A stretch of 64,000 nt of DNA, taken from Octadecabacter dasysiphoniae. GTDB lineage: Bacteria; Pseudomonadota; Alphaproteobacteria; Rhodobacterales; Rhodobacteraceae. The stretch covers positions 186,001 through 250,000 of the forward strand of contig NZ_JAKGAQ010000003.1 in NCBI RefSeq assembly GCF_021532615.1, read 5' to 3'. Shown piece by piece: positions 16,906 through 25,769 of the stretch (its first letter is position 1; each line of letters starts with the position of its first letter). A program made the translations under genes and the position numbers. The notes under the pieces are model-generated. The model did not search any database and was not told the DNA's origin. It saw nothing but the letters and a program-made list of their open reading frames with translations.

Positions 16906-17432
16906 GAATTTTCATGTCCGTGTTGGCGACGGCTGCGGCTTTGGTGGCCACGGGTGCGGCCGCGCAAAGCTGTTCGTTCCGGTTGTCCGAGTTCGAGGCC
17001 GCGACCTACGATTACAAAGCCGATGTGTCCGCGTTTTCGGATCAGCTGAGCACAATGTTCGCCCGTTTCAACGATCTAAGCGCGGGGGCGCAGGAAAATC
17101 CGGAAAGCTGCCCGGCAGGCCTTGAACAAAGTCGCGCAGCGGCTGTTTCATTGGATGTGGACGCACTGACTGCACGCAGTGATACCCTGTTGGATTGCGC
17201 ATTTTTCTTCAACGGACGTGTGTTGGCTGACATTGAAGCCGCGCGGGCGGAAAACGACAGCCAATTGATTTTGCGCTTGGGCGAGGTTCAGAAACGCATT
17301 TTCCGCATCGATGTCGACGTAACGGACGCCACAAAGCAGGCCATGTTTTTGGGGTTCCGTACTCAGGCGCTCGTTTCGGAACATGACGTTTTGAACCGGC
17401 GCTGCACGTTGTTGGGTGACATCTATGACTAA
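16902..17432 (+). CDS. Secreted four-cysteine helical protein, paralogue of the operon's first gene
   Basis: 176 residues; GTG at 16902 overlaps the previous stop, or ATG at 16914. The signal peptide (MSVLATAAALVATGAAAQ) supports either start. Four cysteines occur in QSCSFRL, ESCPAGLE, LDCAFFF and NRRCTLL, matching the order and context seen at 11723-12517 (CPSRL, ECPTAF, SACAQEG, RRCELI). It is shorter because it lacks the acidic N-terminal insert. Probably a disulfide-bonded periplasmic partner of the motor. No known family recognised. Confidence 0.72.
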   Translation: MRIFMSVLATAAALVATGAAAQSCSFRLSEFEAATYDYKADVSAFSDQLSTMFARFNDLSAGAQENPESCPAGLEQSRAAAVSLDVDALTARSDTLLDCAFFFNGRVLADIEAARAENDSQLILRLGEVQKRIFRIDVDVTDATKQAMFLGFRTQALVSEHDVLNRRCTLLGDIYD

Positions 17433-17464
17433 GGCGTGCGCCAAACATGCGCGGAGGTCGCGGG

Positions 17465-18022
17465 ATGTCTAGTTTGACGCTTGGCCTTATCGGCGTGGCC
17501 TATGCCTTTGTCTTCGACATCCGGTTTTTCAGCCGCGTCGCGCAGGTTGTGTGGCTTGTCTGCGTGGTGGCCTGTTTGGTGGTGTTCCTTAGCAATCCGC
17601 CCCCGTTCGTGGACGTAACGTTTTGGGCGGTGGCGTGCGCAGGTGTGTGGGCGCTTGCGCGCAGTGGCCACAGGCCTGCGCTTATGTTTGCGGGGGTTGC
17701 AGGTTTCTTGATTGGGGCCAGCGCGCCGTTTGTGGCCGTCTTTGCCGACCCTTATTTGCCGGACCCTGCCACAGCGGCTGTAGTTTGTGCGTGGTTGGTC
17801 GCGGTGATGTGTGGGGCGGTTCTGGCGGGGCCGTCTGGCGGTGCTTTGGCGCTGATGTCGGGCGGGCTGGTTCTTGGATGCTTTGGGCTTTCCTTAACAA
17901 TTTCAACAGCCTTGGCGATTGTCGCCCCTGTGGCTGCGTATTTCGGCCGCCGCCATGCCGGTTTTGCTGTGACCGGTTTGGCGCTGGTTCCCGTTTTCTT
18001 CGCCCTAGGAGGTCTTGTGTGA
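17465..18022 (+). CDS. Polytopic inner-membrane protein
   Basis: 185 residues from the ATG at 17465, preceded by GGAGG about 10 bp upstream. Nearly the whole chain is hydrophobic, with about six membrane segments (VVWLVCVVACLVVFL, AAVVCAWLVAVMCGAVLAG, ALAIVAPVAAYFG). There is no transporter signature I recognise. It lies between the secreted paralogue and another secreted protein, and its stop overlaps the next start. Likely an inner-membrane part of the same assembly. Confidence 0.68.
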   Translation: MSSLTLGLIGVAYAFVFDIRFFSRVAQVVWLVCVVACLVVFLSNPPPFVDVTFWAVACAGVWALARSGHRPALMFAGVAGFLIGASAPFVAVFADPYLPDPATAAVVCAWLVAVMCGAVLAGPSGGALALMSGGLVLGCFGLSLTISTALAIVAPVAAYFGRRHAGFAVTGLALVPVFFALGGLV

Positions 18023-18618
18023 TGATCAAATTCGAACCTTTTTTGCTGACGGCTATGCTGACGGCCGGGGCCGCGGTGGCCCAAGACACCGCAGAAGGGC
18101 TGGCGCTGCCGGATGCGGTATTGGAAGCCCCCGTAACGGCGGAAGTTCTTTTGGAGCCCGGTGTTGCCCCAGCCGTCGTTGCGGATCTGAGGGCACGGTT
18201 TGAAGACCTTAAACAGCGGGACATTCGTGATGGTGTGTTGCGCGGGCAGGCCAGTGCAGAAACCACCCAGCAGATTGAAAGCGTCAATGCCGCGATCGTT
18301 GAAAATGAAGGGCAGCTTCGTATTGCCAATTGGAAGGCGACCAATCTTGAGGGCTTGGCGGCTGCTTTTGCGTCCAATGGGGGACAGCCGCTTCCGCCCG
18401 GTCTTGCGGCGGGCACTCAGCCGCAGATTGGGCTTGCGCTGATTGACGCGCAGGCGACGCTCTATGCCCAGCCGATCACTGATCCGCAGCTTGTGCTGCG
18501 TACGCTCAGCGCACGAACTACGATGTTGCGCGTCGCAGAAACCGGCGCGTTTACGCTCGTGTGGGCCCCGCAAGACGGTTTCGCTTTTGTCCTTAGCCAA
18601 TTCCGACAGGTGTTTTGA
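18022..18618 (+). CDS. Secreted hypothetical protein
   Basis: 198 residues from the ATG at 18022. A strong AGGAGG at 18007-18012 and the signal peptide (MIKFEPFLLTAMLTAGAAVA, then QDTAEG) fix this start over the longer frame from 17623. The mature protein has an acidic first half, a helical middle and an alpha/beta end (LRVAETGAFTLVWAPQDGF). No motif recognised. Its stop TGA shares bases with the next ATG. Confidence 0.7.
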   Translation: MIKFEPFLLTAMLTAGAAVAQDTAEGLALPDAVLEAPVTAEVLLEPGVAPAVVADLRARFEDLKQRDIRDGVLRGQASAETTQQIESVNAAIVENEGQLRIANWKATNLEGLAAAFASNGGQPLPPGLAAGTQPQIGLALIDAQATLYAQPITDPQLVLRTLSARTTMLRVAETGAFTLVWAPQDGFAFVLSQFRQVF

Positions 18619-20969
18619 TGCAGTTTACAACGCGTACATTTTTCACATGCGCCCTTGTGGGTCTTATGCCTTTGACGGCCAACGCACAGATGCAAACCGT
18701 TGAAGAGGTGGCACAAGCGATTGACCAATTTGCGGTCGAGATCGAGGCGGCAGAGGCCGTGCCGTTTGTCGAAGGGTCTGAGGGCGCCGCACAACGCCAG
18801 TTGGATGAACTTCGCGCAGCGTTGCAAAACCAAGAGGAGGCGATGAACACAACGGCGGGCGCCATCGCTGCGGCACAAAATACAATTTTGGCTGCTTTGC
18901 CCGCATTCCCGCAAGCCGTGGTTCAGCCAGAAGCGCCTGTAGAACCGGTGCCAAATCAAGAACCAGATCAGGTGCCTGAGCCGGAAATTCCAATGCTCAC
19001 CGATTGGACAACAACCGGCCAGCCCGCCCTTACAGGGTTGGTATCTCCGCTGGCCTACAACGAACGCGCGCGCCGTGTTCTCAGCCGACCGGGTGCGCGG
19101 TTGCAGGATGAGGCGGGCAATTTCACACCGTTGCCTGCGTTTTCGGTCTTTTACGTCTACGCGGAGGGGATGAGCGGGTCGGTCCCGATCCTCGCGGTGG
19201 GCCGGGGCACACGCGGGGCTGAAGGCTGGGTTCAAGCGTCCCAGACCGAAGACTGGCGCACGATGCTGGTCATGTCTTACGCGCCCAACACAGGTCGGGA
19301 CCGGACGGTGTTTTTCGCCTCGCAGAATGATGTTTTTGACGTACTTGATCTCGAAGAAGGATCAGGCGCCGCGATCCGTTCGATCCACACCCAGATCGAA
19401 GAGGGCAGTTATAACCCTGACAAAATTGTCGCGATTGAACCTGCGTTGACCGTCAACAGCGTCGAAAGGCCCTATCTGATGCCTGTGCTGGATTTTGTTC
19501 AGACCAGCACGGAAACCCACGGGGATGTCACAATCCTCCAGCTGGCTGCACTGAACCGTGACAGCACTGATATTTCAACGGCGGGCGCGCAACCTGTCGG
19601 CGAAGACCGCATCACCACCGAAGCCGACGCCCGGGATCTCAAGGTTGGTGTGGCCTTTGTGATCGACACCACGCGGTCCATGGGGCCGTATATTGATCGC
19701 ACGCAGGATTTTGTGCGCGATATTTCGTTCGGATTGTCGGACAGGGGTCTGCAAGACCAGTTTGATTTCGCGCTTGTCGGGTTTCGCGACAACGTAGGTG
19801 CGGGACAAGATGTGGAATACCTGCGACGGGTTTACCGTGACTTTGGCGGGGTGTCGTCGCGGGGCAGTCTGTTTGCCGACGTGGAAGACATGCAGCCCGC
19901 CGCCGCATCGACTGCAAATTGGCGTGAAGATGCCTTTGCGGGCATTGATCTGGCCATTGGCGGTTTGAACTGGGGCGAAGTCAACACGCGGTTGGTGTTT
20001 CTGATCACAGACGCGTCGCCGCGTTCTGTTGGGGATGCACTGGCGTCAGATAGCCGGATGGGACCCGAGACCATCAACGCACTGGCCGCACAGCGCAATA
20101 TTTCCCTGTTTGTGCTGCACATGCAAACAGAAGAGGCCGCATCGGTCAGCCAATCCACGGAAGGCTACGATGACACGGCGCGCGGGCAGCAGCTTTATGC
20201 GCGGCTGTCCCAAACCGGTGATGCCGCAATTTCCAAATATTTCAGCGTTCAAGGCCAGACCGAAAAGGCGTTTGCGGATTCGCTAAACCTCGTGGCGGGG
20301 CTGGTGATTGATCAGCTGAGCGAGCTGTCGCTGACCGGGCGTTTGACGCAACCGCAGGCCTTGTTCGACGATCCGTTGCTGGATGCGGTAAACGCTGGTG
20401 GGCCGGTCGTGATTGAGGACGAGGGCGATGCGCCGTTGATTGCGGCGGCCGTCGCAGGAGAGCTGTTTCGCTATCAAACGGAATATCTGGGCGCGCGTTC
20501 AGGGGTGGAAGCACCTGATTTTTATCGCGGTTGGGCGGTGGATAAGGATATCGCGAACCCGGACCGCCGATCCCTTGAGGTGAGCGTGTTTGTCACCCGC
20601 GACCAGCTGAGCGATTTGGCAAATCGTCTGGGGGATATTGTCACGCGGCTGCGCGAAAAAGACCTCGGAATGGCGGATTTCTTTTCCTCCGTGCAGGCAG
20701 AGGCCGGATCGACTGCGGTTGATCCGTCATTCGGCAGTTTCCTTCCAAGCTATTTGGATGACCTGCCTTATGGATCAAAGTTCATCAATATGACGCCGGG
20801 GACGTGGGCTGACCTTGGCCAGACCAGTCGTGAACAATTGCTCAACGAAGTGACGGCGAAACTTGCGTCCTACAACCGCATTTATGCGACGCAGGACGGC
20901 TGGATCACGCTGGATGAACGATCCACCGAAGATCAGGTGTACCCCCTGCCGTTGAGAGATTTGCCGTGA
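18618..20969 (+). CDS. Large secreted von Willebrand factor A-domain protein
   Basis: 783 residues with signal peptide MQFTTRTFFTCALVGLMPLT (cleaved near ANAQ). Residues 25-90 are coiled coil, 100-140 proline- and acid-rich, and 150-235 a beta-rich SH3-like segment (EGWVQASQTEDWRTMLVM). A vWA domain starts near 340 with an intact MIDAS: DTTRS near 350, and LITDASPRS near 460 as the later strand. The remaining 230 residues are unassigned. vWA domains bind metal and mediate protein contacts, so this exported protein is a likely adhesive or sensory hub. GTGA overlap with the ABC gene downstream. Confidence 0.82.
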   Translation: MQFTTRTFFTCALVGLMPLTANAQMQTVEEVAQAIDQFAVEIEAAEAVPFVEGSEGAAQRQLDELRAALQNQEEAMNTTAGAIAAAQNTILAALPAFPQAVVQPEAPVEPVPNQEPDQVPEPEIPMLTDWTTTGQPALTGLVSPLAYNERARRVLSRPGARLQDEAGNFTPLPAFSVFYVYAEGMSGSVPILAVGRGTRGAEGWVQASQTEDWRTMLVMSYAPNTGRDRTVFFASQNDVFDVLDLEEGSGAAIRSIHTQIEEGSYNPDKIVAIEPALTVNSVERPYLMPVLDFVQTSTETHGDVTILQLAALNRDSTDISTAGAQPVGEDRITTEADARDLKVGVAFVIDTTRSMGPYIDRTQDFVRDISFGLSDRGLQDQFDFALVGFRDNVGAGQDVEYLRRVYRDFGGVSSRGSLFADVEDMQPAAASTANWREDAFAGIDLAIGGLNWGEVNTRLVFLITDASPRSVGDALASDSRMGPETINALAAQRNISLFVLHMQTEEAASVSQSTEGYDDTARGQQLYARLSQTGDAAISKYFSVQGQTEKAFADSLNLVAGLVIDQLSELSLTGRLTQPQALFDDPLLDAVNAGGPVVIEDEGDAPLIAAAVAGELFRYQTEYLGARSGVEAPDFYRGWAVDKDIANPDRRSLEVSVFVTRDQLSDLANRLGDIVTRLREKDLGMADFFSSVQAEAGSTAVDPSFGSFLPSYLDDLPYGSKFINMTPGTWADLGQTSREQLLNEVTAKLASYNRIYATQDGWITLDERSTEDQVYPLPLRDLP

Positions 20970-21688
20970 GGCCAGTTCTTGAAATCAAGAATTTACGTGT
21001 CAAAGCGGGCGATGACGCCGACGCGATGTTCACGTTGGATGTGGGCGCGTTGGCGTTGGAACGCGGTGCGTGTCTTGCGGTGACGGGGCCGTCAGGGTGC
21101 GGAAAGTCGACCCTGCTTGAGGTTCTGGCGGGGTTGCGGCGCCCCGAAAACGGGGCCGTTGTGACATTGGCCCACGACCCGGATGAACCGCCGATTGAAC
21201 TGCAGCACGTGTCAGAGGCCGCGCAGCTGCGCCAACAGTTGATCGGTTATGTCCCGCAATCGGGTGGGGTGTTGCCGTTTCTGACTGCTCATGAACAGAC
21301 GATGGCACCGCTGCATCTGGCGGGGCTGTCCGGGTCGGATGCGGCCCGCACGCGGTTGGGCGGTTTTGCTGATCTTCTTGATCTGACGGATCATTTGGAA
21401 AAACGTCGTGCGGCGCTGTCAGGCGGGCAACGAAAGCGGGTGGCACTGATGGCGGGCCTCGCGGTTCGGCGTTTGCTGTTGCTTGCGGATGAACCGACAT
21501 CGGGGCTCGATGCGGATAATGCCCGTCAGGTGATGATGGCCTTGGCGGGGGTCGCAAAGACCGAAGGCAGTGTGGTGATTATCGCGACCCATGATGTTGA
21601 TCTTGCGCGGCGTGCGGAATTCGAAATTGCGACGATTACGGATCACCGGCTTGAGCTTGAGACTGATCGCGAAAGCCTGCCCGCATGA
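20966..21688 (+). CDS. ABC transporter ATP-binding protein (LolD/MacB/FtsE type)
   Basis: 240 residues with GTG start overlapping the vWA gene stop. Motifs are complete: Walker A GPSGCGKST near residue 42, Q-loop YVPQSGGVLPF, signature LSGGQRKRV, Walker B LLLADEPTSGLD and H-loop IIATHDVDLA. The short length and DEPTSGLD fit the MacB/LolD/FtsE group, which pairs with FtsX-type permeases and does mechanical work on periplasmic partners instead of transport through a channel. The matching permease follows with a 4-bp overlap. Confidence 0.88.
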   Translation: MRPVLEIKNLRVKAGDDADAMFTLDVGALALERGACLAVTGPSGCGKSTLLEVLAGLRRPENGAVVTLAHDPDEPPIELQHVSEAAQLRQQLIGYVPQSGGVLPFLTAHEQTMAPLHLAGLSGSDAARTRLGGFADLLDLTDHLEKRRAALSGGQRKRVALMAGLAVRRLLLLADEPTSGLDADNARQVMMALAGVAKTEGSVVIIATHDVDLARRAEFEIATITDHRLELETDRESLPA

Positions 21689-22920
21689 GAGATGTATCCG
21701 CCCACCAAACCCACGGCGCGGGCCGCCGGTTGTCGGTTCGATTTGCCATTGCAGATTTGATCCATGATCGTCTTTTGACGGCGGTCGGGATCATTCTGCT
21801 TGCAGCGTTGATTGCACCGCCTGTGGTTCTTCATACGCTTCGGGTTGGTTTGGTGGAAACCTGGGCGCAGGACCTCGCGAAGGATATTCGCAATCGTGAG
21901 GTCATAATTGTCGGTGAAAACCAGATCACCGGCGAAGATTTAGTGGGGATTGGCGACTGGCCCGAAACGGATTTTGTTGTTCCCGAACCGTCGTTCTTTG
22001 TGTCGACGCAGCGGGCGCGCAAGGCGGACAGTCGCGGTATCGCCCTTGATCTGAACTTGCGCACAACAGCATGGGGTGATCCGGTGATGGCGGGTTTTCT
22101 GGATATTCCGTTGGCTGCCTTCGAAACCGTCTTAACGGCGAGCGCTGCGCAAAAACTGGACGTGCATGTAGGGGACAGTGTCGCGCTTTTGTTGGCACGC
22201 ACCCCTACTGATTCCAGCCCCGTTCGCGAAACTGTGCCCTTGTTGGTGGTCGGTGTTTTGCCAGATCAGCGGTGGGGCGGAGAGAACGGTTTTGTGTCGC
22301 CCCAAACGCTGCTTGGATTTCGGGAATGGTTGACGTTTGACAGCGATGATCCGGCGGGGTTGCCGCCGCTTATAACCGCAACTTGGCAATCCATGCGCAT
22401 CTATGCGCCCGAGGTCGCTGCGGCAACCGCGCTTCGGGATCGGCTGAATGCGCAGGGGTTTGAAACGCGGCTTATGACCGATCAGGTGGACCGGATCCTA
22501 AAGCTGGAGGTCGGGTTGCGGCAGATGTTCAAAATCGTGCTGATCTTGTCTGCCACCGCCTTTGTGATCACCGCGTTCCTGCTGCAATGGCTCAGCGTGG
22601 TGCGCAAAAAACGCGATTTTGCGCTGATGTCTGTGATCGGGATGACCCGTGCGCATCTGGCGGTTTTTCCAGCCTTTCAAGGTGTGGTGATGACGGCGTT
22701 GGCCTGCGCGATTTCGCTGGGGCTGGTCAGGGTGATGCAGGGCCCCGTGGAAACGATTGTTCAAGGGTATCTGTCGACCCCGTCCGATATTCAATCACCC
22801 GATGCCTTGCCGCTGATGTTCGGTTTTCTGGTTGCGATAGCAATTGGTGCGCTGGCGGGAACAGCGGCCATTCGAACGCTGACGCCCGATGTTTTGACAC
22901 ATGCCTTGCGAGGAGACTGA
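21685..22920 (+). CDS. FtsX/MacB-like ABC permease
   Basis: 411 residues. One membrane segment near 32-52 (LTAVGIILLAALIAPPVVL), a periplasmic domain of about 220 residues (a MacB_PCD-like region), then three segments from about 280 (FKIVLILSATAFVITAFLL; later ones near 325-345 and 375-400). KKRDFALMSVIGMTRAHLAVF is the typical FtsX/LolC segment after TM2. The layout matches mechanotransmission permeases such as MacB, LolCE and FtsX. It probably transmits ATPase-driven motion to the secreted proteins of this operon. Confidence 0.85.
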   Translation: MRDVSAHQTHGAGRRLSVRFAIADLIHDRLLTAVGIILLAALIAPPVVLHTLRVGLVETWAQDLAKDIRNREVIIVGENQITGEDLVGIGDWPETDFVVPEPSFFVSTQRARKADSRGIALDLNLRTTAWGDPVMAGFLDIPLAAFETVLTASAAQKLDVHVGDSVALLLARTPTDSSPVRETVPLLVVGVLPDQRWGGENGFVSPQTLLGFREWLTFDSDDPAGLPPLITATWQSMRIYAPEVAAATALRDRLNAQGFETRLMTDQVDRILKLEVGLRQMFKIVLILSATAFVITAFLLQWLSVVRKKRDFALMSVIGMTRAHLAVFPAFQGVVMTALACAISLGLVRVMQGPVETIVQGYLSTPSDIQSPDALPLMFGFLVAIAIGALAGTAAIRTLTPDVLTHALRGD

Positions 22921-22923
22921 GTG

Positions 22924-24825
22924 ATGGGATTTGCCGTTTTCAACAAAAGGTATTGGGCCGTCGCCTTGGCATTTGCAATGGCAGGCACGATGGCAGACGC
23001 GCAGCCGGCCTCACCGCCTGCGGTTTCGCCGACGTGGTGTGAACTTGATGCGCCGGGCGTGTTTCGGGCGGTTCGACAGTTGGACGTACCTGAATGTCCG
23101 CCCGCCGCACCTGCGTCTGATTTGCCCAAAGATTTGGTAATTGCGCTGCCGTGTGGGCGCCATCTGGCGTTGCGGCGGCTGGATACACCCGCAAACACCG
23201 TCATTGATCACGTTGTTGGAAACTTTGGTGGCACAGCCGAAGGCAGCCTGCGGCAACGCTACGTGCAGGGGCCGCGCACGGCGACGGTTGCGGGGGGCTA
23301 TACGGTTGTGGGTAGCGATGGCCAAACGTTGTTGGCGCGCGCGCTGTACATTCAAAGCCATGAATGGACCGAGCTTCAGGACAGCCTGTTCACCAGCGGG
23401 GCGTTGGAGGCGTGGGCCGCAGATGCATCCCCGACGGTTGAGGAAAACGCGGGTATTTGTGCGGTTTCTACCGCCTTATCTGATCAAATCCGTTGGCGGG
23501 ATGCGCGGCCACAAATCGGGCTAAGCTATTTTGACGCGCAGGATCGATTGCGCGCGTTGAATGCCTACATTTCCGCCGAAAGTCGTCGCCGGATTGCAGC
23601 GGGCGGGGAACCCCTTGTGCCGTGGCAGGCCGGATCGCCCGGATTCTTTCGCCTGCCGTCCGAGGCCGAATGGGAATTTGCGGCGCGCGGCGGGTCTGTC
23701 GGGATTGGTGTGAATGCCCAGATCGCGTCCTACCTGATCCGCGAGCCGCAGACAGATGTGATCCGCGCCGCCGCGGTCGAAGAAATTGCTGTCATCAGTG
23801 ACGGCACATCGCGCCAGACGTTTGGTCCGGTGGGTACGAAAGCGCCCAATCTGGCGGGGTTGTTTGATGTGGTCGGCAATGCATCCGAAATCACGCAGGA
23901 TTTGTTTCAGATGGTGCGGCCGGATGCGCTGCACGGGGCGCGGGGCGGGTTTGTGTTGCGCGGGGGGCATGCGTTGACGCCGCTGTCGCTGTCTGGTGTG
24001 GCCCATCGCGCCGAAGCCCCTTTCTTTGATCTGGACGGCGAAGTCGCACCTGCACCTGCGGGGCTGCGGCTTGTTTTGAACCCACCAATCTTGACCGCCG
24101 GTGCGCCTGATGCGGGCCAGTATCGCACGGATTTACAGAATTCTGAATTTGATGCGCAACTTGAACGCGCCCACCAGACCCTTGTCGAAATTCGCCAGAC
24201 ACCGGGGGCTGCGTTTCGCTCAGAGGCGCGGGCGCTTTTGGCGGCCGTGGGCGAGGGCGGTGCCAACAACGCCGATCTGCAACAACAATTGCAACGCGTT
24301 GAAATCGCGCTTGAGCAATCGGAAAGCGCCATCAACGAAGCCCGTCGCGCCGAAATTCGTGCAACCATACGATCAGCGGCGACCGGAATCTTGAACATCC
24401 GTGTGAACGGCGTGGTGGGTGTCACGCTGCTGCAACGGTTGCCGCAACTGCGGGCGATGGTCGCGGAAAACGAAGAAGTGGCGCAACATTCCGAAGGCCA
24501 GCGCCTGCGCGACGGGATCGAACGTGTCGAGCGCGAGCTGGACGCGCGGCTCGTGATGATTGACAGCCAGACCCGCACGGTTCTGGCGCTGATCAATTCG
24601 GTTGCTACAGAAGACCCGAGCCTTGTTCGTGAGGTTTTGGCCGACCTGAAGCGCGACGTCTCCGCAGAAGGGTTGTGGCTGTACGACGAACGGGCCTGGC
24701 CGTTGTTTGAACAGGTTCTTGGCGATTACCAGCAAGACCCGTCCGCCAATCTTTTTGAAACCTACCTTCCGCTTTTTGACAGCGCACGCGCGACGCGCGA
24801 CCGGCTTCGCGCATCGAACCCGTAG
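22924..24825 (+). CDS. Secreted FGE/SUMF1-fold protein with coiled-coil tail
   Basis: 633 residues from the ATG at 22924 (AGGAGA 8-13 bp upstream). The first 25 residues are a signal peptide ending ADAQ. The FGE-sulfatase fold is visible in FRLPSEAEWEFAARGG near 245, LFDVVGNASEITQD near 320, LRGGHALTPLSLSG and AGLRLVLN near 385. The core has no cysteine, so formylglycine-generating catalysis is excluded and a binding role is likely. From about 400 on it is coiled coil (LQQQLQRVEIALEQSESAI). FGE-fold proteins are structural in the gliding and type IX machinery (GldJ/GldK); that comparison is analogy only. Confidence 0.8.
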   Translation: MGFAVFNKRYWAVALAFAMAGTMADAQPASPPAVSPTWCELDAPGVFRAVRQLDVPECPPAAPASDLPKDLVIALPCGRHLALRRLDTPANTVIDHVVGNFGGTAEGSLRQRYVQGPRTATVAGGYTVVGSDGQTLLARALYIQSHEWTELQDSLFTSGALEAWAADASPTVEENAGICAVSTALSDQIRWRDARPQIGLSYFDAQDRLRALNAYISAESRRRIAAGGEPLVPWQAGSPGFFRLPSEAEWEFAARGGSVGIGVNAQIASYLIREPQTDVIRAAAVEEIAVISDGTSRQTFGPVGTKAPNLAGLFDVVGNASEITQDLFQMVRPDALHGARGGFVLRGGHALTPLSLSGVAHRAEAPFFDLDGEVAPAPAGLRLVLNPPILTAGAPDAGQYRTDLQNSEFDAQLERAHQTLVEIRQTPGAAFRSEARALLAAVGEGGANNADLQQQLQRVEIALEQSESAINEARRAEIRATIRSAATGILNIRVNGVVGVTLLQRLPQLRAMVAENEEVAQHSEGQRLRDGIERVERELDARLVMIDSQTRTVLALINSVATEDPSLVREVLADLKRDVSAEGLWLYDERAWPLFEQVLGDYQQDPSANLFETYLPLFDSARATRDRLRASNP

Positions 24826-24856
24826 ACATCAAACCACCACAAAACAGGAGAGATAC

Positions 24857-25708
24857 ATGATTTTAGCAAGCTTTTTGGGGCGATCCGCCAAGTTTTTCTC
24901 AACGGCCGTGCTTACGGCAGCCTTAGGATTGAGCGGCTGTGCCGTCGCGCCGACCGCCGAAGAACTGGCCGCCACGCGCGACGAATGTTCGCGGTTCAGG
25001 GCACCGTTCACGCAGATTTCGACAGAACGCAATCAGCGTATCGCGCGGTATGCGCAAATTGGCGCAAGTGTCGGCGCCGTTGCAGGACAGACCATCGCGC
25101 GCAACCGCAATGATAACCAACTGGCTGGTGCCTTGCAGGGCGCGCTGGTTGGTGCGATTCTTGGGGCGACAGGGGGCTATCTTGCCGATCTTGAAAATCG
25201 GTCATCGTCGACGGCTGGCCTGCGGCGCGCTGTGAACGGGGATGCCGCGCGTGACCTTCGCGAAACGGATCGGCTTGTGTCTGCGATGACCTCGCTTAAC
25301 CGGTGCCGTTTGCAACAGATCACAGCGCTTGAGAGGTCAGTGCGTGCGGGCGGTGATCGCACGCAAGCCATGGCGCAAATCCGTTTGATCCGTCAGAAAG
25401 TGGCGATCGATAACCGTGCCATCAATGCCGTTGTCGGGGATTTGACGCGGACACGTGGCCTTTATGTCAGCGCACTAAAGCAGACGGGCGCGGATACCGA
25501 TACGTTTGTGTCTTCAATCCAGCGGTATGAGCCGCGCGTCACGGCACCACAATCAACGTCTTTGCGCGTGGATCGGTCCCAGCGGCCCAGAACATCGAAT
25601 GCGGTTGCCAATCTGGGCTATGCAGAACGGGAGTTGAGCGCTGGCGCGGCTGTTCATGTGCAATCTATCGATAGCGCTTTGGATGATCTGAACGACATCC
25701 TGATCTAA
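24857..25708 (+). CDS. Glycine-zipper lipoprotein
   Basis: 283 residues from the ATG at 24857 (AGGAGAGA upstream). The signal peptide ends with the lipobox LSGC, giving a lipidated Cys near residue 28. A glycine-zipper region follows at about 65-110 (IGASVGAVAGQTIA, then GALVGAILGATGG), a motif that inserts into or packs against membranes. The rest is charged helix with two cysteines. It is 31 bp after the FGE-fold gene and probably ends the tight operon run before a hairpin. It may anchor the assembly to the outer membrane. Confidence 0.75.
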   Translation: MILASFLGRSAKFFSTAVLTAALGLSGCAVAPTAEELAATRDECSRFRAPFTQISTERNQRIARYAQIGASVGAVAGQTIARNRNDNQLAGALQGALVGAILGATGGYLADLENRSSSTAGLRRAVNGDAARDLRETDRLVSAMTSLNRCRLQQITALERSVRAGGDRTQAMAQIRLIRQKVAIDNRAINAVVGDLTRTRGLYVSALKQTGADTDTFVSSIQRYEPRVTAPQSTSLRVDRSQRPRTSNAVANLGYAERELSAGAAVHVQSIDSALDDLNDILI

Positions 25709-25715
25709 AGCAACC

Positions 25716-25750
25716 AACCCCAGCGCAGCATTGGTTGTCGCGCTGGGGTT
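25716..25750 (+). terminator. Hairpin between lipoprotein and trypsin genes
   Basis: AACCCCAGCGC at 25716-25726 pairs perfectly with GCGCTGGGGTT at 25740-25750 around a 13-base loop. The T-rich stretch begins only at 25763, so this is not a classic intrinsic terminator. It may be a partial terminator or an RNA-processing or mRNA-stability element that lowers expression of the protease gene. Confidence 0.5.
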
Positions 25751-25769
25751 ATCATAAAGGGCTTTGTTT

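Noticed and set aside
17623..18021. Extension of the secreted protein at 18022
   Set aside because: It runs out of frame through the polytopic membrane gene; a strong AGGAGG and a signal peptide mark the start at 18022.
14202..25708. Tol-Pal or TonB-ExbBD system
   Set aside because: No TolA, TolB, Pal or TonB-like product was found, and two different ExbD-like proteins do not fit.
22924..25708. Type IX secretion/gliding locus
   Set aside because: Only the FGE fold and the idea of an ion-driven motor are shared; GldLMN, SprA and PorV-type genes are absent and the group is wrong.
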